Of a DNA stretch of 64,000 nt, positions 42,531 to 51,637 are shown piece by piece. Numbering within the stretch: position 1 is the stretch's first letter; every line of letters begins with the position of its first letter. The DNA is from G963704535 sp963704535 (GTDB lineage: Bacteria; Chloroflexota; Chloroflexia; Chloroflexales; Roseiflexaceae). Made by a program: the position numbers and the translations under genes. Where the stretch lies: positions 186,001 through 250,000 of the forward strand of contig OY969916.1 in assembly GCA_963704535.1 (NCBI GenBank), given 5' to 3'. The notes under the pieces were generated by a model that saw nothing but the letters and a program-made list of their open reading frames with translations, did not search any database and was not told the origin of the DNA.

Positions 42531-43454
42531 CTACCCCTTCAAACTACCGGCGATCTGAACGCCCTCGATGAAGTACCGCTGGAACGCCAGGAAGACTAGG
42601 ATCACCGGGATCATGACCACCAAGCTGGCGGCCATCAGCTCGTTCCAGGCCGGCAGGCCGCCGGCGGCGGCCTCGAACTGGCGCAGGCCGAGCTGAAGCG
42701 TATACTTGTCCTCGCTCTGTAAATACAGCAGCGGACCCATAAAATCCTCCCAGGCGCCTTGGAAGGTGAAGATCGCAATCACCCCCATCACCGGCTTCAC
42801 CAGCGGCACGATCACATTCCACCAGATCCGCAGCTCCGACGCACCGTCGATTTTGGCGGCTTCGGATAGCTCCATCGGGATGCCGCGCATCTGCTGGCGC
42901 ATCAGGAAGATGAAGAACGCATCGCCGGTGAACGCCGGAATTGTCAGCGGCAGGAAGGTGTTGACCCAGTTCTGCGAGCCCTGGAAGCCGAACGCCGGCA
43001 GCTTTGAGAACACGATGAACGCCGGGATCATGGTCACGACGCTGGGGATCATCATCGTTGCCAGCACGATCGCGAAGAGCGTATCGCGGCCACGCCAGCG
43101 CAGGCGCGCGAAGGCGTAGGCCACCAGAGTCGTCGAGATGACCTTGCCAATCACGGCGGCCAGCGTGATCACCACGGTGTTGAACGTCCACCGAACCCAG
43201 TTGGGGAAGCGACCGAACTCGAAGAAGGCCGCCCGATAGGGTTCGAAGGTCGGGTTAGCCGGCCAGAAATTGGTGCCGACCAGCTCCTGCGACGACTTGA
43301 GCGATGTCGCGAGCATCCACAGGAAGGGCACGATCCAGGTGATGCTGATCAGAATCAGTAAAATGAAGGCGATGATCTGGCCCAGCGACATGCGCGGCCA
43401 ACCCACCTGGCGTGTTTCCCGCACTGGCCCGGCCTCTATGCTGGTTGTTGCCAT
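42531..43454 (-). CDS. Carbohydrate ABC transporter permease (MalG type), second system
   Basis: The start MATTSIEAG at 43454 has GGAGG upstream; a longer frame to 43553 reads short-word repeats and is rejected. The protein has 307 residues, six helices and the EAA loop LSEAAKIDGASELRIWWNVIVPLV, and ends QIAGSLKG. It pairs with the MalF-type permease at 43605. Confidence 0.92.
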   Translation of the reverse strand: MATTSIEAGPVRETRQVGWPRMSLGQIIAFILLILISITWIVPFLWMLATSLKSSQELVGTNFWPANPTFEPYRAAFFEFGRFPNWVRWTFNTVVITLAAVIGKVISTTLVAYAFARLRWRGRDTLFAIVLATMMIPSVVTMIPAFIVFSKLPAFGFQGSQNWVNTFLPLTIPAFTGDAFFIFLMRQQMRGIPMELSEAAKIDGASELRIWWNVIVPLVKPVMGVIAIFTFQGAWEDFMGPLLYLQSEDKYTLQLGLRQFEAAAGGLPAWNELMAASLVVMIPVILVFLAFQRYFIEGVQIAGSLKG

Positions 43455-43506
43455 GGAAACCTCCTCCGACAGATACGTGTAGCGGCGACTTCGCGCGTTC
43501 TCAGCT

Positions 43507-43575
43507 GATGCGTAATACGTGATGCGTGATAATCCGCTCCCCTCACGCATCATGTATCACGTATCGTGTATCACG
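43507..43575. repeat. Short-word inverted repeat (TGATGCGT / ACGCATCA)
   Basis: GATGCGTAATACGTGATGCG pairs loosely with CTCACGCATCATGTATCACG. It lies between the two permease genes of the second importer. Confidence 0.55.
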
Positions 43576-43604
43576 AATAATCGATACGCACGCCAAGTGA
43601 CTCA

Positions 43605-44570
43605 CTATCGTCCCTCGGTCTCGTAATACACCCAGCGTTTTGACAACCAGAGCTGGAACAGCGTGAAGGCCATGATGATCACGAACAGAATCCAGGCCAG
43701 GGCCGAGGCGTAGCCCATCTGGAAGCCGGCGGGGCCGATCTTGCCGAACGCGCGGTAGTACAGGTAGACCACGTAGAACAGCAGCGACTGGCCGGCGTAG
43801 AATGGGTCGGTGTTCCCGGAGGTTTGCGCGATTACGAACGCGGTTGTAAAGATCTGGAACGTGCCGATGATGCCGGTCACCACCTGGAAGAAGATCGTCG
43901 GCGAGAGTAGCGGCAGGGTGATATAGCGAAACTTGTTCCAGCCTACCGCGCCATCGATATCGCCGGCCTCATACAGCTCCTTGGAGATGCCTTTGAGGCC
44001 GGCCAGGTAGATCAGCACGCCGCTGCCGATCCACCACATGCCCATGACCACCAGTGCCGGCTTGGTCCAGTTCGGGTCAGTGAACCAGGCCGGCCCGCTC
44101 AACCCGATCGCGCCCAGCGCCTGGTTGAACAGCCCGTTCGGCGCCAGAATCCATTTCCAGAGGAAGATCGCGGCCACGCCGGCCAGCACATTGGGCAGGT
44201 AGAAGACAGTGCGGAAGAACTTGCCGCCAGGCAGGTTCATCGCCAGCAGCAGCGCCAAGGCGATCGAGATCACCACCACCAGCGGCGTCTTGAAGACGAC
44301 CATCCACAACGTGTTGCCGAGCGCCCTGAAGAAGAACGGGTCGCGCAGCAGCCGCTCGTAGTTCTGCAGCCCGATCCAGCGCGGGGCAGTGGTGATGTTG
44401 TAGTTCGTGAAGCTGGCGTAGACCGAGAACAGCATTGGCGCTGCGGTGAAGAGCAGAAAGCCGATGATCCAAGGACTCGCGAACAGCCAGCCGGTCAGTT
44501 CCTCCTTGATGGCCGGGCGCAAGAACGATCGAGGCTGGGCGGCCTTGCGGGGTTCGGCAGTTACCGACAT
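43605..44570 (-). CDS. Carbohydrate ABC transporter permease (MalF type), second system
   Basis: The start MSVTAEPRK at 44570 follows GGAGG. The 321-residue protein has six helices (first at about 30-52, WLFASPWIIGFLLFTAAPMLFS) and the EAA loop LYEAGDIDGAVGWNKFRYITLPLL. The order matches the first importer cluster (binding protein, MalF type, MalG type), again without an ATPase gene. Confidence 0.92.
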   Translation of the reverse strand: MSVTAEPRKAAQPRSFLRPAIKEELTGWLFASPWIIGFLLFTAAPMLFSVYASFTNYNITTAPRWIGLQNYERLLRDPFFFRALGNTLWMVVFKTPLVVVISIALALLLAMNLPGGKFFRTVFYLPNVLAGVAAIFLWKWILAPNGLFNQALGAIGLSGPAWFTDPNWTKPALVVMGMWWIGSGVLIYLAGLKGISKELYEAGDIDGAVGWNKFRYITLPLLSPTIFFQVVTGIIGTFQIFTTAFVIAQTSGNTDPFYAGQSLLFYVVYLYYRAFGKIGPAGFQMGYASALAWILFVIIMAFTLFQLWLSKRWVYYETEGR

Positions 44571-44580
44571 AGTGGCCTCC

Positions 44581-44657
44581 TTCGGAGCAGGATGAAGAAG
44601 TGGAAAGGGGTCTTGAGAAGGCTGCCTCCTCAAACTCCCCTCTCCAGACAGCTCCTA
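44581..44657. repeat. Dispersed palindromic repeat, degenerate copy
   Basis: AGTGGAAAGGGGTCTTGAGAAGG...CTCAAACTCCCCTCTCCAGACAG. It touches the stop of the binding-protein gene. Confidence 0.65.
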
Positions 44658-46142
44658 ACCGCCAACCTGCGCGTCGATCACCTGCTGGGCTTCGTCCAGC
44701 GCCGCCTGCGTCTCGGTCTGGCCCTTGAAGATGCCCTCCCTGCGCTGGTCGATCTCCTGGCCCCAGTTGGCGTAGCTCGGCACGACCGCCGTACCCTGGC
44801 TGTACTCCATGGCCTTGAGGAATAACTGCCAGCGCGGGTCGCCTAGCAGCGCCGGGTCCTGGGCAGCCTGAATATGGGCCGACATCCCGTAGGTGTCACG
44901 CGACCACGAGGCCGCGCCGTCCAGCCCGGTCGCACACTTGATGAACTCCCAGGCCGCGTCGGGGTTGGCCGCGCCGCGCGGGATCGAGAGGGCGAAGCCG
45001 CCGCTCCACGACGCGGGCTTGCCGTAGCTGGCGCTGTACGGCACATCGCCGATGCCCAGGTCGAGGGGCTGCTGCTCAGTCGTGCCGTCCGCCTTGGTCA
45101 CCTCGACGCGCGGGTTATAAAAGTTGAGCGGTCCCAGGTAGCCATTGGTATCCACGATCATCGCCACCTTGCCGGACATGAAGGCGTCGTTTGGCGGCGC
45201 GCCGAAGGTGCTGCGGATCTCCTGGACCTTGTCATAGCCGCCGTAGCGGTCGTACCACTGCTTCATCCACTCCAGCGTCTCAGCGATCTTTGGGTCGTTG
45301 GCCACCGGCTTGCCATCCCGCACCATCTCGGCGCCGTTGGCCCGCGCCCACACGTTCCAGCCGCCGTTGCCGAAGTCGGGGTGGAAGGCGATGCGGGCAT
45401 AGGTGCCGTCCTCGTTCTTCTTATCGAGCTTGTCGGCGTACTCCCACAGCTCGTCCCAAGTCGTCGGCGGCTTCTCGGGGTCCAGCCCGGCCTCCCTGAA
45501 GGCGTGCTTGTTCCAGTACAGCACGCGAACATCGGTCTCGAACGGGATGCCGTACGGCTCGCGGTTGACGGTCGCCTCTTGCCAGGTGAACGGCCAGAAC
45601 TGCGAGCCGTCAATGCCGTCGCGGGTGGCGTACTCGGCCAGGTTGGTATCGATCTCGTCGGCTGCGCGCTGGACGATCTCCTGGCGGTTCTCGACGATCA
45701 CGTCGGGCATACCGGAGCCGGCCGCGACGGCCGCGATATTGGCCGTCCAGATGTCGCCGAAGGGCTTGGGCGTCTCGTTGACCGTGATGTTGGGGAGCTT
45801 GGCCTGGCAGATGCTGATCACGCGGCGGATGGCCGTGCGCCGCAGCGGGCTGGACCAGAAGTGCCACATCTCGATCGTGCCCGATACATCAGGGTTGAGT
45901 TTAGGGCCTGCCGCAGTCCCGCCAGCCGGAGCAGCAGTAGCTTCGGCTGCGGGGGCTGCGGTCGGTTCAACCGCGCCTGCTGCGGTCGGTTCAGCCGCGC
46001 CTGCCGCCGTCGGTTCAGCCGCGCCTGCCGCCGTCGGCTCAGCCGCAGGGGCCGTCGGCGCGGCGGTTTGCCCACCACCACAAGCGGCCAAAATCAACCC
46101 CAGTACGAGAGTCATGACCACAAAAGATGTCCGGAATCGCAT
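44655..46142 (-). CDS. ABC transporter sugar-binding lipoprotein, second system
   Basis: The 495-residue protein has a signal peptide with lipobox ILAAC (Cys about 21), then a repetitive linker built from EPTAAGAA units (about residues 27-70) that spaces the binding domain from the membrane. The binding domain shows IEMWHFWSSPLRR, MPDVIVENRQE, GIPFETDVRVLYWNKHAF and MIVDTNGYLGPL. The GH38 gene downstream suggests mannose-containing oligosaccharides, but that is inference. Confidence 0.92.
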   Translation of the reverse strand: MRFRTSFVVMTLVLGLILAACGGGQTAAPTAPAAEPTAAGAAEPTAAGAAEPTAAGAVEPTAAPAAEATAAPAGGTAAGPKLNPDVSGTIEMWHFWSSPLRRTAIRRVISICQAKLPNITVNETPKPFGDIWTANIAAVAAGSGMPDVIVENRQEIVQRAADEIDTNLAEYATRDGIDGSQFWPFTWQEATVNREPYGIPFETDVRVLYWNKHAFREAGLDPEKPPTTWDELWEYADKLDKKNEDGTYARIAFHPDFGNGGWNVWARANGAEMVRDGKPVANDPKIAETLEWMKQWYDRYGGYDKVQEIRSTFGAPPNDAFMSGKVAMIVDTNGYLGPLNFYNPRVEVTKADGTTEQQPLDLGIGDVPYSASYGKPASWSGGFALSIPRGAANPDAAWEFIKCATGLDGAASWSRDTYGMSAHIQAAQDPALLGDPRWQLFLKAMEYSQGTAVVPSYANWGQEIDQRREGIFKGQTETQAALDEAQQVIDAQVGG

Positions 46143-46275
46143 TTGCTCTCCTCCTATCTGGATTTAGTTGTGGCACCTAGTCACAGCTACGAGCATCTGT
46201 TCAAGTGCCTCCTGTTTCTCTGCTCCCAGCTATTGTCGACAAAGCGGACGGCATATGTAAGACGAGCTGGTCTTG

Positions 46276-46648
46276 CTAATCTGCGAGCATGGCCTTCGTC
46301 CGTTCTATGCCCAGGAGTGGGCTCGTCAGGAACTTCTCGCGCTCGTGTTCAGGCACCCGTAGCAACACACGTGCCTATAGACGCCCGCGTAAGCACAACT
46401 ACGTCGATGTTTGGCACCAGCTCTTCCAACGCCTGGACCAGACCAGCATCATGACCATCGCGGTCGCTGGCCATGAGCTTGTGGCAGGCATCAGACACGA
46501 GTACTGGTGAGCGTATGACTTGTTTGCCTACCACAGTTGCTCGCGGGAAGCGGAGCGTGGGATTGAGGGTTGTGGTCAGCAGATATGGTGCGCCTTTTGA
46601 TGGTCGCAGCGATAACCACCGCAATGCCTGGGTCAGAAAGAACCCCAT
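46276..46648 (-). pseudogene. Decayed aspartate/glutamate racemase-family gene
   Basis: One frame gives TTTLNPTLRFPRATVVG and GLVQALEELVPNIDVVVLTRAS. A second frame continues ARVLLRVPEHEREKFLTSPLLGIERTKAMLAD to a stop at 46276. Together they follow the C-terminal half of Asp/Glu/hydantoin racemase-like proteins (compare LAQASMARVL). The N-terminal half is missing and at least one frameshift is present. Confidence 0.45.
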
Positions 46649-46707
46649 CTACTGGCAAGATGAGTAGGAGTGTAAGAATGAAGGCGTTGGACTAATGTGT
46701 TGGCCTG

Positions 46708-47013
46708 GTGACAGAGCGATTCTTCAAGGAATTTCACGCCAACCGACTGTTTCTGTCGGCAACTGGATTGACACTCCGCGACGGCATCACCGATCCCAAG
46801 ATGCTCGAAATCCAAGTCAAACGTGCGATGATCGCGGCAGCTCAGGAAGTTATTATACTGATGGACAGCACCAAGTTCGGCACCCGCTCGTTGATGAAGG
46901 TGATCGACTTCAGCGAGGTTCGCCTGCTGATCACCGATGATGGCGCCCCGGTAACAATGGTGGAGGAACTGCGGGCTAAGGGAGTTGAGGTGCTCATTGC
47001 GCCCTCCCTCTAA
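46708..47013 (+). pseudogene. C-terminal fragment of a DeoR-family regulator
   Basis: The fragment has ANRLFLSATGLTLRDGITDPKM, AQEVIILMDSTKFGTRSLMKV and EELRAKGVEVLIA, the second half of the DeoR sugar-sensing domain. The helix-turn-helix half is absent upstream, where the sequence is unrelated. Confidence 0.65.
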
Positions 47014-47049
47014 TATCAATCGGGTCGTCCTGAACTGTGGAGAGCAACC

Positions 47050-47157
47050 ATGGCTCGAATCAAGCTTGCCTACATAGGCGGCGGCAGCACCCACCTCTTT
47101 TTGCCGTGCTGTGTGATGTCCCCTTCACGCATCACGGCGTACACTCGCCGTGCTGTG
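47050..47157 (+). pseudogene. Start of a GH4-type gene, truncated
   Basis: ATG 47050 (after GGAGAG) encodes MARIKLAYIGGGST, the NAD-binding start of GH4 alpha-glycosidases, and then loses similarity and meets a stop near 47157. With the DeoR fragment this suggests a former sugar operon. Confidence 0.45.
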
Positions 47158-47349
47158 TGAAGGGTTCCGCGACTCTTACTCCGTAGCGACGAGGATGTCG
47201 ACGCACTTCTCGCCGCACTCCTCGATTACACGGAAGACCGCGCCGATCTCCGGCTCGGTGCTGATTAGCTGCCGGCCATCCTAGCGGTCGCGGTGCCGAG
47301 CATTACCGGGTTTGATTGTCAAATTTCATCAGGGCGGCTCGGCGGCACC
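47158..47349. other. Intergenic region with small unassigned remnant
   Basis: On the minus strand a short segment ends ECGEKCVDILVATE followed by a stop near 47184, which looks like a gene tail, but no family is recognised. Confidence 0.3.
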
Positions 47350-48132
47350 TCAACGCAGGAGCGATGCGCCGCCATCCACATAAATCTCCACCCCTGAAAC
47401 ATGGCGTCCCATCTCTGAGGCCAGGAACAGACAGGTGTCGGCGACCTCGTAGATATCACCTTTCCCTTCGTCCACCGCCGGGTTGCCCTGTGGCAGTTCG
47501 AGCTCAATTCCAATTTGCTCAGTGTTGCGCTGCTCGGTGCGCTGCTGAATGTTGGTCTGAATAAAGCCGGGGCAGATCGCGTTGCAGCGGATGTTGTGCC
47601 GGCCGAGTTCGAGAGCAATCATCTTCATAAAGGCCACCTGCCCGGCCTTGGAAGTGCTGTAAGCGCTGGCCCCAGGATTGGAGAACGTGCGGGTGCCGTT
47701 GACACTGCTGGTGATGATGATGCTGCCGCCGCCGGCTCGCTTGAGGTGTGGCACCGCAAAATGCACCGTGAGATATGTGCCTTTGAGATTGATGTTGAGC
47801 GTGCGGTCCCACTCGTCGGGCTGCAACTCCTCGATCGGGGTCCAGACCCCGTTGATGCCGGCGTTGGCGAACACGATGTCGAGCCGGCCAAAGCGCTCGA
47901 CGGTCGCATCGATCGCATGCTTGACCGAGGCGGCATCGCTGACGTCACAGTCGACATACAGTGCCTGCCGGCCGCTTGCGGTCAGCTCATCGTGCAAGCG
48001 CTCGCCTTCCTCGCTCTGCACATCCGCCAGGGCCACCTGTGCGCCTTCTTCGGCAAAGCGGCGCGCGGCGCCGGCGCCGATTCCACTCGCCGCGCCGGTG
48101 ATAAAGGCAACCTTGCCATCAAGCATCCCCAT
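47350..48132 (-). CDS. SDR-family oxidoreductase
   Basis: The start MGMLDGKVAFITG at 48132 has GAGGAGA upstream. This 260-residue classical short-chain dehydrogenase has the cofactor motif GAASGIGAG (residues 12-20), NAG in FANAGINGV, and the catalytic Ser/Tyr/Lys in SSVN and YSTSK. An Asp after the second beta strand (LADVQ) suggests NAD(H) preference. It ends VDGGASLLR as is usual. The substrate is unknown. Confidence 0.9.
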   Translation of the reverse strand: MGMLDGKVAFITGAASGIGAGAARRFAEEGAQVALADVQSEEGERLHDELTASGRQALYVDCDVSDAASVKHAIDATVERFGRLDIVFANAGINGVWTPIEELQPDEWDRTLNINLKGTYLTVHFAVPHLKRAGGGSIIITSSVNGTRTFSNPGASAYSTSKAGQVAFMKMIALELGRHNIRCNAICPGFIQTNIQQRTEQRNTEQIGIELELPQGNPAVDEGKGDIYEVADTCLFLASEMGRHVSGVEIYVDGGASLLR

Positions 48133-48221
48133 GATTGTCTCCTCTGTAGATATGGTAGTCCCCTGCCACAGCAAGCCTCGTTTATTCTGCTGTTGGTAAT
48201 CGCAGCATGAGTAAAGAAGAC

Positions 48222-48245
48222 GGCCCGGTGTCACCACACCGGGCC
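48222..48245 (-). terminator. Hairpin after the Mn-catalase gene
   Basis: GGCCCGGTGT-CACC-ACACCGGGCC, a 10-bp perfect stem, lies 45 bp downstream of the catalase stop on that strand and is followed in that direction by GTCTTCTTTACT. It probably ends the catalase transcript before the SDR gene. Confidence 0.6.
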
Positions 48246-48290
48246 GGGCGCAGAAAGGGAAAGCCAGAACCGAATTCAATGCGGAATAGG

Positions 48291-49181
48291 CTAGGCGCCC
48301 AAGACGCGCTGTGCAAAATCGGCGATCAGCCCCGGATCGATGCCGGGTGCCGTCAACTGCGGTTCCTCCGGCAGATTCGGCGGCGGCGCACCGGCCGGGA
48401 TGCCATCATCAACCCGCAGCGTCGAGCCGTCCTCCGGGTGCTGCCCATTCCAGATTTTGCCGATCTCCTTGAAATCCTCCGGGCTCCAACGGAACAAAAC
48501 CTGGTGCAGCCCCTGTTCTTCCAGCTTGCGAGCCTCTGGAAACTGCTTATTGCTAATATCCGGGATCGGCAATAACTTGCCCACCTCGACTCCGGTGAGC
48601 TTCTCCAGCGCCTTAGCATAGGCGACGATATGCACCCCACCGCGCACGAGCAAGTAGCCGACCATTGCGCGGGCGGTTGGATCATCAACCATCTCGTAGA
48701 CACGGATCTTGTTGGCGCGCGCGCCGCACTCCAAGAAGAAGTTATGCAGTAGATCAAGCTTCAGGTTGCCGCTGGAAAAGACGTAGCTACCGTTCCACGG
48801 ATTGCCCATCGAGTCGACCGGCAGGGCACTCTGCCCGCTGGCAATGAAGTGGTAGGCATTGCGGGCGTCCACGACACCGCCGAGCGGCGTGGTGGTTGGA
48901 TCTATCCCGCGCTTGGTTGTGCCGGTCAACAGCAAGTTGATCGCGTAGGATACCAACTCGATGTGGCTGTACTCTTCCGCGGCGATGCTGGCGATCACGT
49001 CGTAGAAGGGCCGCAGCTTGTCGCGGCCCCGGAAGTTGAACGACTGCATGGTGTAGTTCATCAGCGTTGACAGCTCGCCAAACCGGCCACCGAGTAGTTC
49101 CTGGATGGCGGCGGCTGAGTTCGGGGATGGATTCTTTGGTTGTGGCAAATCGATCGCCACCCGATCAATGCGCAGAATCAT
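48291..49181 (-). CDS. Manganese catalase
   Basis: The 296-residue four-helix-bundle protein has dimanganese ligands expected in QELLGGRFGELSTLMNYTMQSFNF, AAEEYSHIELV and LECGARANKIRVYEMVDDPTARAMVGYLLVRGGVHIVAYAKALE (spread over residues 150-195). It breaks down hydrogen peroxide without heme. The C-terminal Pro-rich tail is usual for the family. Confidence 0.92.
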   Translation of the reverse strand: MILRIDRVAIDLPQPKNPSPNSAAAIQELLGGRFGELSTLMNYTMQSFNFRGRDKLRPFYDVIASIAAEEYSHIELVSYAINLLLTGTTKRGIDPTTTPLGGVVDARNAYHFIASGQSALPVDSMGNPWNGSYVFSSGNLKLDLLHNFFLECGARANKIRVYEMVDDPTARAMVGYLLVRGGVHIVAYAKALEKLTGVEVGKLLPIPDISNKQFPEARKLEEQGLHQVLFRWSPEDFKEIGKIWNGQHPEDGSTLRVDDGIPAGAPPPNLPEEPQLTAPGIDPGLIADFAQRVLGA

Positions 49182-49336
49182 ACTACATTCCTCCTGTCTT
49201 TCTCGCTCTGGTTAGAGGGCGCATACTACAGCGCCGGCGAACAGGTAGCAGATGCAGTGCCGTGGAGGGCCGAATAATGATGGCATGAGAGGAGTTTTGC
49301 ATGTAACACCTGGTCAACCGGCTCTTTCTGATCAAT

Positions 49337-50662
49337 TCACCTGCCGGCCCACGAGATCCGGTAGATCACGCCGTTGGCGTCATCGGAAACCAACAGCGAT
49401 CCGTAGGACGTCTGCGCGATCCCGGCCAACCGCCCGAACTGCGCTGCGCCGTTCTCGATGAGGAAGCCGGTCATAAAGTCCTCGAAGCCGACCGGCCACC
49501 CGTTCTGGAAGCGCACCCGCACGACTTTGTAGCCCGTCGGCGGGTTGCGGTTCCACGACCCGCGCATGGCGACGAAAGCATCCCCATGGTAGGCGGCGGG
49601 GAACTGAGCGCCGGTGTAGAAGACCATGCCGATCGGCGCACTATGGGCCTGGTAGGTCAGCACCGGCGGCAGTATCGTCGGGCAGAATGCTTCCTTGGTT
49701 GTGCCGGGCGGATCGCCCTGATAGCTATGATCGACTTGGCGATTGCCGAAGCAGTACGGCCAGCCATAGCTGCCCTCCTCGCGCAGTAGATTCAGCTCTT
49801 CAGGCGGTTGCTCATCGCCGCGCCCATCCGCGCCGTGATCCATGCCCCAGAGTTGGCCGCTGCCGGGGTGCCAGCCGAACCCGATCGTGTTGCGCAGACC
49901 ACGCGCGAAGATCGTCCGCCCGCTGCCGTCGGGATGGACGCGCAGGATCGTGGCATGCTCTGGGTTTGCTTCGGTGCAGGCATTGCATGAACTGCCGACC
50001 GTGATATAGAGCATCCCATCCGGGCCGAACGCCAGGGTACGGTTGGGGTGCTGCCCGCCATCGGGCAGGTCGTCGATCAGTGTGCGCAGGCCGGCCAGGG
50101 TGCCATCTGCCTGGCGATCGGCGACATACACGCGCGTATCGGTCGCGAGGTAGAGTTGGTCGCCGCGCAGGGCAATGCCATGGACGAGCCTGAGATCCGT
50201 GGCGACTGTGCGCACCTCTTCGGCCCGGCCATCGCCATCGCGGTCAGCCAGCGCCAACACATCGCCCTGCTCGCGCCGCGTGACATAGACCGTGCCATCG
50301 GGGGCGGCGACCATCATACGCAGGTTGCCGAGGCCCTGGGCGAACACATTGACCCAGAAGCCGGGCGGGACCTTGATCTGTGCCAGCCGCGCCTCGGTGA
50401 AGCCGCGCTGTTGGGGCGCGACAACATTGCTCAGATCGGTGACGGGCGTGGGCGGGGACTGGGTTGGCTGGGGCCGCGCTGCGGCGGTCGCGCGGGCCTG
50501 CGCGGTTGCCGTCTGGTGGGCAAAGACAGTCGCGGTAGCCTGGGGTTGTGCTGCCGGGCCGCCGCGTGGATGCCCAGCAGCCGGCGCCCCTGTGATGGCA
50601 AGCAGCAGCAAGAGCGCGATGCATCCGATTGATCCGCAGGCGCCAATAGACCTGGGTTTCAT
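49337..50662 (-). CDS. Secreted sorbosone-dehydrogenase-like PQQ beta-propeller protein
   Basis: The start MKPRSIGACG at 50662 is followed by a hydrophobic signal segment (residues 10-28), so export or lipid anchoring is likely. After a low-complexity Ala/Thr/Gln linker, a six-bladed propeller spans about 100-441: MVAAPDGTVYVTRREQG, NRTLAFGPDGMLYITVGSSCN, FARGLRNTIGFGWHPGSGQLWGMDHGADG, then LLREEGSYGWPYCFG and ILPPVLTYQAHSAPIGMVFY. These match soluble glucose/sorbosone dehydrogenase-like proteins that may bind PQQ. The electron acceptor and sugar are unknown. Length is 441 aa. Confidence 0.87.
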   Translation of the reverse strand: MKPRSIGACGSIGCIALLLLLAITGAPAAGHPRGGPAAQPQATATVFAHQTATAQARATAAARPQPTQSPPTPVTDLSNVVAPQQRGFTEARLAQIKVPPGFWVNVFAQGLGNLRMMVAAPDGTVYVTRREQGDVLALADRDGDGRAEEVRTVATDLRLVHGIALRGDQLYLATDTRVYVADRQADGTLAGLRTLIDDLPDGGQHPNRTLAFGPDGMLYITVGSSCNACTEANPEHATILRVHPDGSGRTIFARGLRNTIGFGWHPGSGQLWGMDHGADGRGDEQPPEELNLLREEGSYGWPYCFGNRQVDHSYQGDPPGTTKEAFCPTILPPVLTYQAHSAPIGMVFYTGAQFPAAYHGDAFVAMRGSWNRNPPTGYKVVRVRFQNGWPVGFEDFMTGFLIENGAAQFGRLAGIAQTSYGSLLVSDDANGVIYRISWAGR

Positions 50663-50888
50663 AGCTGTACACTCCTTCTCTGTATGGAATGACGCTCGGA
50701 GAGCACATCCCATGCCAGGAAGTAGCGCCTTTATGCGCCGATCTCACGTTTTATCTGTGGAGCCCACCCGGCTGCTCTCAGGCTTCCAGCTCGACCCGCC
50801 AGCTACCCTGGTCCAACGTCACTTCGGCGCAGCGAACCGCTCCCTTGCCATGCAGCTGGATCACGACCGAGCGCGCGGCAGGTATGTA

Positions 50889-51637
50889 AGAAGTCATCCA
50901 AAAATAACTTGACCGATTCTGCTAAACTGTGCTTGTTCTCAAAGCAACCAAACGGACATCGCCGAGTCGATAGGGAGGAGGGCAAGCTCATATGTCTGAC
51001 CAACTGCACCGAACGGTATATCGTTGTCCTTGTGCCTATTGCTGCCAGCAGCCGCAGAGTGCGGTTGCGACAGAACATCAGGCGATCAATCGGCTGCTAG
51101 CGACCCTGGATGAGAAAGCCCGCCGCCAGGTTGCTGGCCTCTTGGCCTTAAGGCACGGGCGTGGCGGGATTACCCGCTTCGCCGAAATTACCGGGTTGAG
51201 CCGGACCACCATTCGGCGTGGCCGACTGGAACTCCAAGGCTCAGTCTCCCACCTCTCCAGCGGCATCCGCCAACCGGGTCGGCGTCGCAAACAGATTGAA
51301 AAAAAGATCCCGCTGTCCTGACGGTGCTCGACCAACTCTTGGAAGATGCCACCGCCGGTGACCCACTGTCTGGGCTGAAGTGGTCGCGCAAAACGCTCAC
51401 TAAACTGAGTGACCAGTTGCAGGCTAAGGGCTTCCAGATTGGCCGAACAACCGTGGCGCGGCTGTTGCGGGAGCGCGAGTACTCGCTGCGGGCGAACCGT
51501 AAGTCGATTGCTACGACCCACGACCCAGATCGCGATCGGCAGTTTCGTTATCTTGGTCGCCAGCGCCAGGTCTTTCTCAAGGTCGGCGCCCCAGTTATTA
51601 GCGTCGATACCAAAAAGTCGGGCACGCAGTACTGACA
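50889..51637 (+). mobile_element. ISAzo13-like element, 3' part missing, inside the GH31 gene
   Basis: It lies between the two pieces of the GH31 C-terminal domain. Only the first half of an ISAzo13 transposase is present, and the right end has been lost or was never copied. Exact ends and target duplication could not be defined, so boundaries are good to about 15 bp. Confidence 0.65.
50992..51635 (+). pseudogene. ISAzo13-family transposase, N-terminal half, with -1 frameshift site
   Basis: ATG 50992 follows GGGAGGAGGG. Frame one (to 51321) encodes the HTH part (ITRFAEITGLSRTTIRRG). At 51300-51306 the heptamer A_AAA_AAG is in the right phase for -1 slipping, which gives EKKDPAVLTVLDQLLEDATAGDPLSGLKW, then TVARLLREREYSLRANRK and PVISVDTKK, where the first catalytic Asp lies. 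It ends at 51635 before the rest of the DDE domain, so it is inactive. Confidence 0.72.
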
